Shown: piece after piece, positions 19,175 through 28,501 of the stretch
How the letters are laid out: every line of letters starts with the position of its first letter
How positions within the stretch are numbered: position 1 is the stretch's first letter
Assembly: GCF_020443705.1 (NCBI RefSeq)
Contig: NZ_JAIZZK010000002.1
Span: 186,001-250,000 of the forward strand
Direction: 5' to 3'
From: Clostridium algoriphilum
GTDB taxonomy: Bacteria > Bacillota > Clostridia > Clostridiales > Clostridiaceae
DNA: 64,000 nucleotides
Position numbers and translations under genes: made by a program
Notes under the pieces: model-generated
Databases searched by the model: none
Told to the model about the DNA's origin: nothing
The model's input: the letters and a program-made list of their open reading frames with translations, nothing else

Positions 19175-19942
19175 ATGCATAAATTTTTTGTTCCAAAAAT
19201 GAATATAGATGGTAATAATGCTATTATAGATGGAGAAGATGTTAAACATATATATAGGGTATTAAGGCTTCAAGTTGGAGACAAGATAAGTATAAACAAC
19301 TCCGAAGGGAAAGAGTATGTAGGAGAAATAACTCTTATAGATAAGAAAGTTGTAAATGTAAATTTACTAGAAGAAAGTTCCATAAATAATGAAAGTCCCA
19401 TTGAAGTATACTTATTTCAAGGCATGCCTAAATCTACAAAAATGGATTTAATAGTTCAAAAAAATACTGAACTCGGAGTTAAAGCTATAACACCTATAAT
19501 TACAGAGAGAGTAGTTGTTAAAACTCACCTTAAGGAGTTTAAAAAGGAAGAGTGTAAGAAATTAGATAGATGGAATAGGATAGCCCTTGAAGCATCTAAG
19601 CAAAGCAAAAGAAGTTTGGTTCCTAAAATAAATGTACCTATAGAGTTTGATAATTTACTGGGCGAATTAAAGCATATGGATTTAGTGGTTGTTCCCTATG
19701 AAAATGAAGAAGGTTATGGGATAAAGAAGTTAGTAGAGAATATAGATAAAATACATATCAATAAAGTTGCAATTATCATAGGACCAGAGGGTGGATTTGA
19801 AGAAATTGAGATATCAAAACTCAAAGAAATAGGAGCAAAAATAATTACTTTAGGACCAAGGATACTTAGAACTGAGACTGCAGGGTTTACATGTTTAAGT
19901 CTTATAATGTATGAGCTGGGAGATCTAGGAGGGAATGCGTGA
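19175..19942 (+). CDS. rsmE: 16S rRNA m3U1498 methyltransferase
   Basis: SPOUT-class methyltransferase with a trefoil knot. The 255-residue protein has an N-terminal PUA-like domain (MHKFFVPKMN, VKHIYRVLRL) and the C-terminal knot motifs IIGPEGGFEEIE and LGPRILRTETAG. Shine-Dalgarno GAGGAG. Its stop overlaps the mtaB start (ATGA), so the two are translationally coupled. Confidence 0.95.
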   Translation: MHKFFVPKMNIDGNNAIIDGEDVKHIYRVLRLQVGDKISINNSEGKEYVGEITLIDKKVVNVNLLEESSINNESPIEVYLFQGMPKSTKMDLIVQKNTELGVKAITPIITERVVVKTHLKEFKKEECKKLDRWNRIALEASKQSKRSLVPKINVPIEFDNLLGELKHMDLVVVPYENEEGYGIKKLVENIDKIHINKVAIIIGPEGGFEEIEISKLKEIGAKIITLGPRILRTETAGFTCLSLIMYELGDLGGNA

Positions 19943-21249
19943 TGAAAGTTGCAATCACTACCTTAGGGTGTAGAGTAAATCAGTATGAATCAGAAGCAAT
20001 GGTTGAAAAATTCATTAAAGACGGATATGAAGTAACGGAATATGATGAGGTTTCAGATGTGTATGTTATTAATACTTGCACGGTTACTAATATGGGCGAT
20101 AAAAAGTCAAGACAGATGATTAGACGGGCAAGACGATTAAATGATGCAGCTGTTATTGCAGTGGTTGGATGTTATGCACAAATTGCAGCAACCGAAGTTG
20201 CAAGCATTGATGGCGTTGACGTAGTTTTGGGTAGTCGAAATAAGGGTGATATAGTTTATTGGGTAAATAGGTATAGAGAAGAAAAGAAACAGGTTATAGA
20301 AGTTAGTGATGTTTTAAAAAATAAAGTATTCGAAAACTTAAATATAAAAGAGTATAAAGACAGAACAAGAGCTTTTGTAAAAATTCAAGACGGTTGCAAT
20401 AGGTTTTGTTCTTATTGCTTGATACCTTACGCAAGGGGAGCTGTATGTAGTAAAAAACCAGAGAAAATAGTATCAGAGGTTTATGAGTTAGCTGCAAATG
20501 GTTTTAAAGAAATTCTTTTGTCAGGCATACATATAGCTTCTTTTGGATTGGATTTAGAAGGTGGTTGGAATTTAGTTAGAGTTTTAGAAGAAGTGGATAA
20601 GGTTCCAGGAATTGAAAGAATAAGAATAGGATCAATAGACCCAACCTTTTTTACGGAGGGCGTTATTGAAAAAATAAAGTCGTTTAAGAAACTATGCCAT
20701 CATTTCCACCTCTCACTTCAAAGTGGTTGTGATGAAACACTTAAAAGAATGAATAGGCATTACACAGCAAAGGAATATAAGAGCGTAGTAGAAAATATTC
20801 GTAGTAATATTGAGGGGGTATCTATAACTACTGACGTAATTGTAGGCTTCCCTGGAGAATCCCAAGAAGAGTTTGATAAAACTTATGCTTTTTTAAAGGA
20901 CTTAGAATTATCAAAAATGCATATTTTTAAGTATAGCCCAAGAAAAGGAACTAAAGCTGCGCAAATAAAAAAGCAGATAGATGGGAATATAAAAGAAGAT
21001 AGAAGTCATAAGCTTATTGCACTTAATAATATACTCGAGAAGAAACATATAAGTGAATTTAAAGGAAAATGCATGAATGTTTTATATGAGTTAAAATCTC
21101 CAACTAGTGAAGATGAATATGAAGGCTACACTGACAATTATATAAAGGTTATGGTGAAGGCAAAACAAAACATAGAATGCGAATTTCATATAACTAAATT
21201 TATAGAATGCAAGGACGATCATTTAATTGGAGAAGTGCAAGAATTATAA
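19942..21249 (+). CDS. mtaB: tRNA t6A37 methylthiotransferase MtaB
   Basis: Radical SAM methylthiotransferase that converts t6A37 to ms2t6A37 in ANN-decoding tRNAs. The 435-residue protein has N-terminal cluster cysteines (TTLGCRVNQYE, NTCTVT, VGCYAQ), the radical SAM motif CNRFCSYC, a TIM barrel and a C-terminal TRAM segment. The ATG at 19942 overlapping the rsmE stop is preferred over the GTG one codon earlier; AGGAGGGA lies just upstream. Confidence 0.95.
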   Translation: MKVAITTLGCRVNQYESEAMVEKFIKDGYEVTEYDEVSDVYVINTCTVTNMGDKKSRQMIRRARRLNDAAVIAVVGCYAQIAATEVASIDGVDVVLGSRNKGDIVYWVNRYREEKKQVIEVSDVLKNKVFENLNIKEYKDRTRAFVKIQDGCNRFCSYCLIPYARGAVCSKKPEKIVSEVYELAANGFKEILLSGIHIASFGLDLEGGWNLVRVLEEVDKVPGIERIRIGSIDPTFFTEGVIEKIKSFKKLCHHFHLSLQSGCDETLKRMNRHYTAKEYKSVVENIRSNIEGVSITTDVIVGFPGESQEEFDKTYAFLKDLELSKMHIFKYSPRKGTKAAQIKKQIDGNIKEDRSHKLIALNNILEKKHISEFKGKCMNVLYELKSPTSEDEYEGYTDNYIKVMVKAKQNIECEFHITKFIECKDDHLIGEVQEL

Positions 21250-21334
21250 AAATTATGAAAGTAGTTAATTTATAAGCAGGAAAATGAAGTTTTACGTTGA
21301 ATAGTATATTATAAGATGATTGGGAGGTGATTAT

Positions 21335-21685
21335 ATGGAAAAGGAAGAATGTATATTTTGTAAAATTATAAAAAAACAAATTCCTTGTGATATGGTTTAT
21401 GAAGATGATAAAGTTATAGCTTTTAATGACATAAGTCCTGAGGCACCTGTTCATGTTATTATTATTCCAAGGCAACATATTAATAACGTAAATTCACTAA
21501 ACCAAGATGAGGCAGAATTAATAGGGCATATATTTATGGTTGCAAAGAAAATTGTGAAAACTTTGGGAATTGATGAGACTGGATATAGAATTGTTTCTAA
21601 TTCTGGAAAGCAAGGCGGTCAAACCGTTGAGCATTTACACTTTCATTTGCTAGGTGGAAGGATGCTTAAGTGGCCACCAGGTTAA
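21335..21685 (+). CDS. HIT family nucleotide-binding hydrolase
   Basis: Histidine-triad protein of the Hint branch (nucleoside phosphoramidase type). The 116-residue protein starts MEKEECIFCKII, holds ISPEAPVHVIIIPRQH, the triad HLHFH near the C-terminus and the ending GGRMLKWPPG. The N-terminal CxxC resembles zinc-binding Hint homologues. GGGAGGTGA fixes the ATG at 21335 over an upstream TTG. It sits between mtaB and rpsU, a common clostridial order. Confidence 0.93.
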   Translation: MEKEECIFCKIIKKQIPCDMVYEDDKVIAFNDISPEAPVHVIIIPRQHINNVNSLNQDEAELIGHIFMVAKKIVKTLGIDETGYRIVSNSGKQGGQTVEHLHFHLLGGRMLKWPPG

Positions 21686-21804
21686 CATAAAAGGGGTATT
21701 CAAGTAAATCAATAGTTGATATGTTAATTTGCAAATCATAGTTGTAATTATTAATATTGTTTATATAAAAACACATTATATATAACAAAATAGCAATGAA
21801 AATG

Positions 21805-21834
21805 TTGACATTATATAAAAGTGTGTTGTATAAT
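21805..21834 (+). promoter_or_regulatory. rpsU promoter
   Basis: TTGACA (21805-21810), an 18-base spacer and TATAAT (21829-21834), about 70 bases before the start codon. Confidence 0.75.
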
Positions 21835-21855
21835 AAAAAATGTGCTATTTAGGCC

Positions 21856-21892
21856 CCGCATTAGCTGCTTTTAAAATGAATTGAGCTAGCGG
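21856..21892 (+). promoter_or_regulatory. Stem-loop touching the rpsU ribosome binding site
   Basis: CCG plus TTAGCT (2-nt bulge) pairs with AGCTAG plus CGG. The 3' arm runs into the GGAGGGAGGG Shine-Dalgarno, so the structure could modulate S21 translation. This is inferred from pairing only. Confidence 0.35.
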
Positions 21893-21906
21893 AGGGAGGG
21901 ATAATG

Positions 21907-22083
21907 ATGTCAGAAATTAAGGTTGGAGCAGACGAGACAATTGAGAATGCTTTAAGAAGGTTTAAGAAAAAGTGCGCAAGAAGTGGAGTTCTCGGAGAAG
22001 TAAGAAAAAGAGAGCACTATGAAAAACCAAGTGTTAAAAAGAAGTTGAAATCAGAAGCTGCAAGAAAGAGAAAATTTAAATAG
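21907..22083 (+). CDS. rpsU: 30S ribosomal protein S21
   Basis: A 58-residue basic protein, [19 protein letters not shown] at the start and [14 protein letters not shown] toward the end, both diagnostic of S21. GGAGGGAGGG precedes tandem ATG codons at 21904 and 21907; the second gives the family start MSEIKV and better spacing. A strong own promoter is present. The yqeY-like gene that often follows rpsU in Firmicutes is absent here. Confidence 0.95.
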   Translation: MSEIKVGADETIENALRRFKKKCARSGVLGEVRKREHYEKPSVKKKLKSEAARKRKFK

Positions 22084-22442
22084 AATTTTTGAAATTGGAA
22101 AGCAACAAGATTTAATTTGTTATTAAAATAATCTTGTTAAAATACCTTCCTCAGCAGTTAACTAAATCATAAATTTAGAGCTATTCATAAAAGCAGTGGT
22201 GTAATTTGGGGATATTGGTATGAAATACATGGGAAAATTATGTTTGCCTTATTGCTTAAATTTATGGGCAATATAGAAGGTAAGCTTATTAGTTAAATAG
22301 TATAATAGAATTTGAATAAACGAAAGACTCAGCATTTGCTGGGTCTTTTTTTTATTGGGAGAATTATAAAGTTTAAAAACTGTAATTTCTTAGGGCTTTT
22401 CTTCATAAATTTAGTATGAAGTATTTTTGTGAGGTGAGTGTT
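22084..22442 (+). other. Structured intergenic region between rpsU and yqfC
   Basis: No ORF. Several inverted repeats are visible: AACAAGATT with AATCTTGTT (22103-22139), TACCTTC (about 22143) with GAAGGTA (about 22277), and ATTGC with GCAAT near 22250-22275. A TATAAT-like box near 22300 and a strong terminator at 22325-22353 follow. It may be a long structured rpsU 3' UTR or an unrecognised RNA. Confidence 0.35.
22325..22353 (+). terminator. Intrinsic terminator
   Basis: AGACTCAGCA-TT-TGCTGGGTCT (one G-U pair) followed by eight T residues. Confidence 0.85.
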
Positions 22443-22727
22443 ATGGATAATAAATTTTATAAAACAAAAGAAATTATAGCTAGCAAGTTAGATTTGCCAA
22501 GAGATATACTGTTAGATTTACCCAAAATTACTATTTTGGCTAATAATGAAATAAATATAGAAAACCATAAAGGTGTAGTAATATTTGAAGAAGAACAAAT
22601 AAAAATAAATTCAAATGTGGGTCCTATTTCAATATACGGTAAAAATTTTAAAATATTATTTATAGGGGGAAACACAATAACTTTAAGTGGAAACTTTAAG
22701 TCAGTTGTGTATGAAAGTCATGAATAA
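22443..22727 (+). CDS. yqfC: Sporulation protein YqfC
   Basis: A small beta-rich protein of the YabP/YqfC family, expressed in the mother cell during sporulation in Bacillus. The 94-residue start MDNKFYKTKEIIASKLDLP with LDLPKITILANNEINIENHKGVV matches the family. The ATG at 22443 with GAGGTGAG upstream is chosen over a longer frame. It overlaps yqfD by 8 bases, the standard pair. Confidence 0.9.
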   Translation: MDNKFYKTKEIIASKLDLPRDILLDLPKITILANNEINIENHKGVVIFEEEQIKINSNVGPISIYGKNFKILFIGGNTITLSGNFKSVVYESHE

Positions 22728-23877
22728 TTTTAAAAAGTATAAAAAAGGTATTATTACAATGGAAATTCAATCACTGATACCAGAAAAATTCATTAACTTA
22801 CTATGGAAAAATAATGTTGTAGTCAAAAATATAAGGAAAATTAACATAACAACTGTAATCTTAGAAGTGAAATTAAGTGATTATGGTGAGATCAGTAAAG
22901 TGGCCAAACGAACCAATACAAGGGTTAAAATTATTGGAAGAAGTGGAGTATCATTTATTTTAATAAAATTAAGAAGCCGAACTGCACTTTTATTAGGCGT
23001 AGTTTTGTTCGCAGGCATATTATATTATTTGTCTACATTTGTATGGAACATAGAAATTAATACTGAGAATTATATAAGTCCGTATGAACTACGTAATCAG
23101 ATTAAAAGTTTTGGGATAAGACCAGGCCAAAGGAAAAAAAATATAGATGTATACGAGATTGAAAATAAGATTACAAGAAGCAATGATGAAATAATGTGGG
23201 TAAAAGCAAGGATTGACGGTGTTAAATTAAAAGTTGATGTAATAGAAAGACAATCACCACCGATTATAGTTAGTAATCAAACACCCTGTAATTTAATAGC
23301 CACGAAAGATGGTATAGTGTCTAGAGTATTTACAACTGGTGGTACAGCTATTGTGATTGATGGGGACGTTATACAAAAGGGAGATATACTAGTTAAAGGG
23401 GAACAAGGTAAAGAAGAAGGTCTTTATCCTGCGCATGCACAGGGAGAAGTTATTGCTAGAACTTTTTACGAGAAGATTAAAGAAGTTCCCTTAAATAAAA
23501 TAACGAAAGTTAAAACAGGAAAAAGTATAACTAATTTATACATTAAGTTAGCAAATAAAAAAATATATCTGAAAAATAGCTTAATTCCGTATACTAATTA
23601 TGATAAAATAGAAAATAGCAATAAACTAATAACTAAAGAAAGCTATTATGAAGTTGAAGAAAAAAATATACCTGCTGATTCAACTAAGATAGTGAAAGAA
23701 TTATATTCCAATATATTTAAGGATTTGGACAAAAATGTAAAAATTATAGACAGGATTGAAAATGTTAAAAAGGAGAAAAATAAATACTTAATCAGAGTAT
23801 TGGTTGTTGCTGAAGAGAATGTAGCTTCCGAAGCAAGTATAGTACCTGAAGTTAAAAGTACACCCGAAAAAAAATAG
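22720..23877 (+). CDS. yqfD: Sporulation protein YqfD
   Basis: Membrane protein required for efficient sporulation; the biochemical role is not settled. The 385-residue protein has a cytoplasmic N-terminal part, one transmembrane helix at about residues 87-107 (ALLLGVVLFAGILYYLSTF), and an outside domain with the family blocks WNIEINTENYISPYELRNQI and WVKARIDGVKLKVDVIER. The start is taken as the ATG at 22720, inside yqfC, by family alignment. There is no clear ribosome site, so coupling to yqfC is likely. Confidence 0.88.
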   Translation: MNNFKKYKKGIITMEIQSLIPEKFINLLWKNNVVVKNIRKINITTVILEVKLSDYGEISKVAKRTNTRVKIIGRSGVSFILIKLRSRTALLLGVVLFAGILYYLSTFVWNIEINTENYISPYELRNQIKSFGIRPGQRKKNIDVYEIENKITRSNDEIMWVKARIDGVKLKVDVIERQSPPIIVSNQTPCNLIATKDGIVSRVFTTGGTAIVIDGDVIQKGDILVKGEQGKEEGLYPAHAQGEVIARTFYEKIKEVPLNKITKVKTGKSITNLYIKLANKKIYLKNSLIPYTNYDKIENSNKLITKESYYEVEEKNIPADSTKIVKELYSNIFKDLDKNVKIIDRIENVKKEKNKYLIRVLVVAEENVASEASIVPEVKSTPEKK

Positions 23878-23945
23878 TGAATATGAGCAAAATAAGGATT
23901 AATATATTTTTTAGTTTACGTGAGAAGAAAAGGTGGGGATTGAAT

Positions 23946-26066
23946 ATGAAAAATATCGGGGAGCTTATGAAACTTAATAAAGCAAAACCCTATTTGATAT
24001 TTGCAGTTACGGCGATTATAATGTTTTTAATTTTAGTAACTGCATTAGTTCCGAAAAAGTATACATTAAATGTTGGGGATATTGCGAATGTAGATATAAA
24101 GGCGCCTAGGGAAGTTGAAAATGAAATATCCACTGAAAACAATAGAGTTAAGGCTGTAGAAGATATAGGAAAAAAAACAATTAAAATTCCCGTAAATGAA
24201 ACGGCAGTAAAACATATTGGTGATTTATTTACCAAAGTAGAAGGGTTAAACACTACAGGTACTAGTAGTTCATCTACAAAAGATGGAAACTCAACTGTTA
24301 AACTATTATCTGAAAAGGAAAAAATAGATTCACTCAAAATTAAAAATTCAATTTCTAATTTTACCTATGAAAAATATCAGACTTTAATAAACTTAGATAG
24401 TAGTGAGGCTAATGAACTAGAAAAATTTCTTAAAGACACAATGACAACACTTTATGAGGTAACAACAATAAATGAAAATAAACCTGAAGAAATTGTCATG
24501 GCACAGGGCATTATTGCGACAGCTTTTAATAACTCGAATTTTTCAAAAGATATAAGAGAAATAGGAATGGCCATTGCAAATGTTGAGGTTCAGCCTAATA
24601 CAATATATGATAAGCAAGGGACAGAGATTTTAATAGAAGAAGCGAAAAAGAACGTTGTGCCTGTCATGATCAAGAAGGATCAGATAATTGTAAAAGAGGG
24701 AGAGCCATTAACCTCACAGCAAGAGGCACTACTTGAATCATTGGGACTACTAGATAATACTGATAGTATTGAATGGTCATTATATTTAAGTTTATCAGCA
24801 CTCGTTTGCCTTGTAATTTTACTTCAATGGTATTATTTATATAAGTACCATCCGAAAATATTTAATGATATTAAAAAGTTGATTATGCTAAATATTCTTA
24901 ATATAATTGCTATATTGCTTGCCAGAGTATTAGGTATAACCTCTTTGTTTGTAATTCCACTAGCATGTGTACCAATGCTTATGGCTATTTTAATTAATGA
25001 TGAAGTAGCTATGACTTTAAATGTTTTTAACTGCATTCTTATAAGTGTTGCAGTTAATTTCAACTTTGAGATTACAATATTGGCTGTGCTTAACTCCATT
25101 GTGGGGGTTATGTTACTCAAGAAAATGCAACAAAGGAATGATATACTATATTCATCCATATATATTGCAATGGTTAATTTGATGGTGTATCTCTCTATGG
25201 GATTTTTACTAAGTAATAGTATAATGGATGTTTTAAAAAAAGCAGGAATGGTATATATTGCAAGTCTTATATCTGGAGTACTTACTATAGGATTTTTACC
25301 ATTTTTCGAAAGCTTTTTTGATATTGTAACTACAGTTAAGCTACTAGAAATATCAAACCCTAATCATCCATTATTAAAAAGGTTGCTTTTAGAAGCGCCA
25401 GGAAGTTACCATCACTCTGTAATTGTAGCTAATCTTGCGGAAGTTGCAGCAGAAGCAGTTGGTGCAAATCCTGTTCTTGCAAGGGTTTCTGCATATTATC
25501 ATGATATTGGCAAGATTAAAAGACCCTATTTCTTTAAAGAAAATCAACTAGGAAATGACAATCCACATGATAAGATAACTCCGAATCTAAGTACACTTAT
25601 AATAATTTCTCATGTTAAGGATGGACTTGAGCTTGCAAAAGAATATAAGATACCTAAGGTGATTCAAGATGTAATTGTTCAGCATCATGGTACTACTTTA
25701 GTTAAATATTTTTATGTAACTATGAAAAATTCTAGTGATAATCCAGATGAAATTAAGGAAGAGAATTTTAGATACCAAGGACCTAATCCGGAAAGCAAGG
25801 AAGCTGCAATTATAATGCTCTCAGATGCAGTTGAAGCGGCTGTAAGATCAATTCCTAATCATACAAAAGGTAAAATTGAGGAAATGGTAAATAATTTAAT
25901 AAAGAATAGGCTTAATGACGGGCAACTAAATAATTGTGATTTAACTTTAAAAGATTTAGAAAAGATTAGAGCATCATTTATGAAAGTGCTTTCAGGTATA
26001 TACCATGATAGAATAGAGTATCCTTTAGAAAAATGGCAAAAGGATAAGGAACTTGAAAATAAATAA
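23946..26066 (+). CDS. pgpH: 7TM-HD cyclic-di-AMP phosphodiesterase PgpH (YqfF)
   Basis: Membrane phosphodiesterase of the 7TMR-HDED/HD family that hydrolyses c-di-AMP. The 706-residue protein has one N-terminal transmembrane helix, an extracellular region (to about 275), a multi-helix membrane block, and a cytoplasmic HD domain with GSYHHSVIVANLAE, YYHDIGK and QHHGTT. AGGTGGGGA fixes the ATG at 23946; the frame extends upstream to a GTG overlapping the yqfD stop, but that region lacks a ribosome site. Many Firmicutes carry phoH between yqfD and pgpH; it is not here. Confidence 0.94.
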   Translation: MKNIGELMKLNKAKPYLIFAVTAIIMFLILVTALVPKKYTLNVGDIANVDIKAPREVENEISTENNRVKAVEDIGKKTIKIPVNETAVKHIGDLFTKVEGLNTTGTSSSSTKDGNSTVKLLSEKEKIDSLKIKNSISNFTYEKYQTLINLDSSEANELEKFLKDTMTTLYEVTTINENKPEEIVMAQGIIATAFNNSNFSKDIREIGMAIANVEVQPNTIYDKQGTEILIEEAKKNVVPVMIKKDQIIVKEGEPLTSQQEALLESLGLLDNTDSIEWSLYLSLSALVCLVILLQWYYLYKYHPKIFNDIKKLIMLNILNIIAILLARVLGITSLFVIPLACVPMLMAILINDEVAMTLNVFNCILISVAVNFNFEITILAVLNSIVGVMLLKKMQQRNDILYSSIYIAMVNLMVYLSMGFLLSNSIMDVLKKAGMVYIASLISGVLTIGFLPFFESFFDIVTTVKLLEISNPNHPLLKRLLLEAPGSYHHSVIVANLAEVAAEAVGANPVLARVSAYYHDIGKIKRPYFFKENQLGNDNPHDKITPNLSTLIIISHVKDGLELAKEYKIPKVIQDVIVQHHGTTLVKYFYVTMKNSSDNPDEIKEENFRYQGPNPESKEAAIIMLSDAVEAAVRSIPNHTKGKIEEMVNNLIKNRLNDGQLNNCDLTLKDLEKIRASFMKVLSGIYHDRIEYPLEKWQKDKELENK

Positions 26067-26105
26067 TTCGTTTTTGAGTGACGAAGTAGAGGAGTATGAA
26101 TAAGT

Positions 26106-26606
26106 ATGATTTATATTGATAACAGGCAAAATAAGATTGAAGTTACGAAGGAACTAGAAACTGCTATAAAAGATGTCATTGAGTATACACTCCATGAAGA
26201 AAAACTTTTTATAGAAAACGAAGTAAGTGTTATATTTATAGATAATGAAGAAATTAAAGAAATAAACTCAAAGCAACGTGGAATAGATAAAGTTACGGAT
26301 GTGCTATCTTTTCCTATGCTACATTACCCAGATAATAAGGTATTTAAAGATGTGTACGTAAATTATCAATTTGACCAAAGTGATTTATATGATGGTAAGT
26401 TAGTAATTGGTGATGTCGCATTATCTCTTGAAAAATCTAAGCAACAAAGTGAAGAATTTGGACATTCCTTTATTCGCGAATGTGCATACCTTACGGTGCA
26501 TTCCATTCTACATTTGCTTGGGTATGATCACATGGATGGAGTAGAAAAAAATATTATGAGAGTGAGAGAAGAAGAAATACTCAATAATTTTAATATTTCT
26601 AGATAA
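26106..26606 (+). CDS. ybeY: Endoribonuclease YbeY (rRNA maturation factor)
   Basis: Zinc-dependent single-strand endoribonuclease in 16S rRNA 3' maturation and ribosome quality control. The 166-residue protein has the metal motif [11 protein letters not shown] (His132, His136, His142) and [17 protein letters not shown] precedes the ATG. It sits between pgpH and dgkA, the conserved order. Confidence 0.96.
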   Translation: MIYIDNRQNKIEVTKELETAIKDVIEYTLHEEKLFIENEVSVIFIDNEEIKEINSKQRGIDKVTDVLSFPMLHYPDNKVFKDVYVNYQFDQSDLYDGKLVIGDVALSLEKSKQQSEEFGHSFIRECAYLTVHSILHLLGYDHMDGVEKNIMRVREEEILNNFNISR

Positions 26607-26668
26607 AATACATTTTGGCCCATTTCATGTGCCTTAATGTATGAGAATATTTTTAAAGGTGGTTAAGT

Positions 26669-27367
26669 ATGAAAGTTAAGAAATTAGTTGATAGTTTTAA
26701 TTATGCTATTGAAGGAATCATATACTCAATTCGAACACAAAGAAATATGAAAATACATATGTTAACTACAATATTAGTGCTTACAGCCACATTTTTCTAT
26801 GATTTGTCCAAGATAGAACTTTTAATTATTACCATAACTATAACATTGGTAATAGTTGCTGAAATGATAAATACCGCAGTAGAGTGTGCAATAGATGCTA
26901 CAACAAACTACTTCCATCCACTAGCAAAAATTGCCAAAAATGTTGCTGCTGGTGCGGTTCTAGTAACTGCTATAAATTCTGTCCTAGTAGGATATGTAAT
27001 CTTTTGGGATAGAGTAACTCCACTTAATAGAACGGTGATGCTAAAACTTAAAAGATCTGACCCTCACATGATATTCTTTATACTAGTTATAGTTTGTATT
27101 GCTACAGTGGTAGTTAAGGCAATTTATGGTGAAGGAACTCCTCTTAGGGGAGGTATGCCAAGTGGTCATGCAACTATTGCTTTTTCAGTAGCAACAACCA
27201 TAACATTATTGAGCAATGAACCTTTAATTATGGTATTATCTTATTTTATAGCTGGAATTGTCGCCCAAAGCAGAGTTGACTCAGAAATTCATTCCATTAT
27301 AGAAGTAGTTTTTGGTGCTGTATTTGGAACTTTATTAACATTACTATTATTCAAAGTTTTAGGATGA
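26669..27367 (+). CDS. Diacylglycerol/undecaprenol kinase fused to a PAP2 phosphatase domain
   Basis: A 232-residue membrane protein with two domains. Residues 1 to about 115 are a DgkA-type kinase (SFNYAIEGIIYSIRTQRNMKIH, AEMINTAVECAIDA), which in Gram-positives phosphorylates undecaprenol. Residues about 125-232 are a PAP2 phosphatase domain with GMPSGHAT and SRVDSEIHSI. One polypeptide could both phosphorylate undecaprenol and remove the phosphate. Such fusions are known in clostridia. AAAGGTGG precedes the ATG. Confidence 0.9.
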   Translation: MKVKKLVDSFNYAIEGIIYSIRTQRNMKIHMLTTILVLTATFFYDLSKIELLIITITITLVIVAEMINTAVECAIDATTNYFHPLAKIAKNVAAGAVLVTAINSVLVGYVIFWDRVTPLNRTVMLKLKRSDPHMIFFILVIVCIATVVVKAIYGEGTPLRGGMPSGHATIAFSVATTITLLSNEPLIMVLSYFIAGIVAQSRVDSEIHSIIEVVFGAVFGTLLTLLLFKVLG

Positions 27368-27608
27368 TTTACACTTTTTTTTCAGATACATAATATCCTG
27401 AATTTAATTATAATGTTATTGAAATACTAATTATTAGTGATATAATTATTATACGTGATTTTTCGCGTAAAACTACTTATATAAGGTAAAAGGTATACAA
27501 ATTATATTAGTAAAAAATTAAGATGAATATATAAGAAAAACCATGAATAAGATATTGGTGCTTTTACTAAAGAAGATTTACCAAAGTAAGATAACAAAAG
27601 GAGGATAT

Positions 27609-28490
27609 ATGTTTAAATCAGGATTCGTAACTATTATTGGAAGGCCTAATGTAGGTAAATCTACATTAATTAATTATATAATGGGGGAGAAATTATCAAT
27701 TGTGTCTAACAGACCCCAAACTACAAGAAATAACATACAAACAATTTTAACGACTAAAGAATCTCAAATAATATTTGTAGATACTCCAGGAATGCATAAA
27801 CCTAGACATAAACTAGGAGAATATATGGTTAAAGTAGCAAAGCAATCTGCGAGTGAAGTAGATGTTATATTATTTATTACTACGCCAGGAGATGAAATTG
27901 ATAAAGGTGATATGCATATTCTCGAACAGTTTAAAAATACTAAGATACCTGTGTTTTTATTAGTTAATAAGATTGATGAGAATACCCAAGAGAGGGTAGC
28001 TAAAACTGTTCAAGGTTATTCTGAGTATTTTGATTTTAAAGAAATAATACCAATTGCTGCTATAAAAGGTAAAAATGTTGACATAGTTACTAAACTTGTA
28101 GAAGAGAACATGCCAGAAGGCCCTTTATATTACCCAGAAGATATGATTACAGATCAGCAAGAAAGATTCATTATTACTGAAATTATAAGAGAAAAGGCTT
28201 TGAAATTATTATCACAAGAAGTGCCACATGGAATAGCAGTAGAAATTATTTCTATGAAAAGGGATAAAAAGGAGATCTACAATATTGAAGTTAACTTACT
28301 TTGTGAGAAAGATTCTCATAAGGGTATAATAATTGGAAAAGGTGGAAAAACCCTAAAACAAATTTCTACTTATGCAAGGCAAGATATAATGAAATTATTA
28401 GAAGAAAACATACATCTGAGATTATGGGTAAAGGTAAAGAAAGAATGGAGAGATACTTCAAGTATCTTGAAAGAGCTCGGATATAAGTAG
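27609..28490 (+). CDS. era: GTPase Era
   Basis: Ribosome-assembly GTPase that binds the 3' end of 16S rRNA. The 293-residue protein has G1 GRPNVGKST, switch-region SNRPQTTR, G3 DTPGMH, G4 NKID and a C-terminal KH domain ([13 protein letters not shown]). AAAGGAGG places the start at 27609; the frame is open 22 codons further upstream without a ribosome site. recO begins 11 bases after the stop. Confidence 0.97.
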   Translation: MFKSGFVTIIGRPNVGKSTLINYIMGEKLSIVSNRPQTTRNNIQTILTTKESQIIFVDTPGMHKPRHKLGEYMVKVAKQSASEVDVILFITTPGDEIDKGDMHILEQFKNTKIPVFLLVNKIDENTQERVAKTVQGYSEYFDFKEIIPIAAIKGKNVDIVTKLVEENMPEGPLYYPEDMITDQQERFIITEIIREKALKLLSQEVPHGIAVEIISMKRDKKEIYNIEVNLLCEKDSHKGIIIGKGGKTLKQISTYARQDIMKLLEENIHLRLWVKVKKEWRDTSSILKELGYK

Positions 28491-28501
28491 GGGATGATTT
28501 T

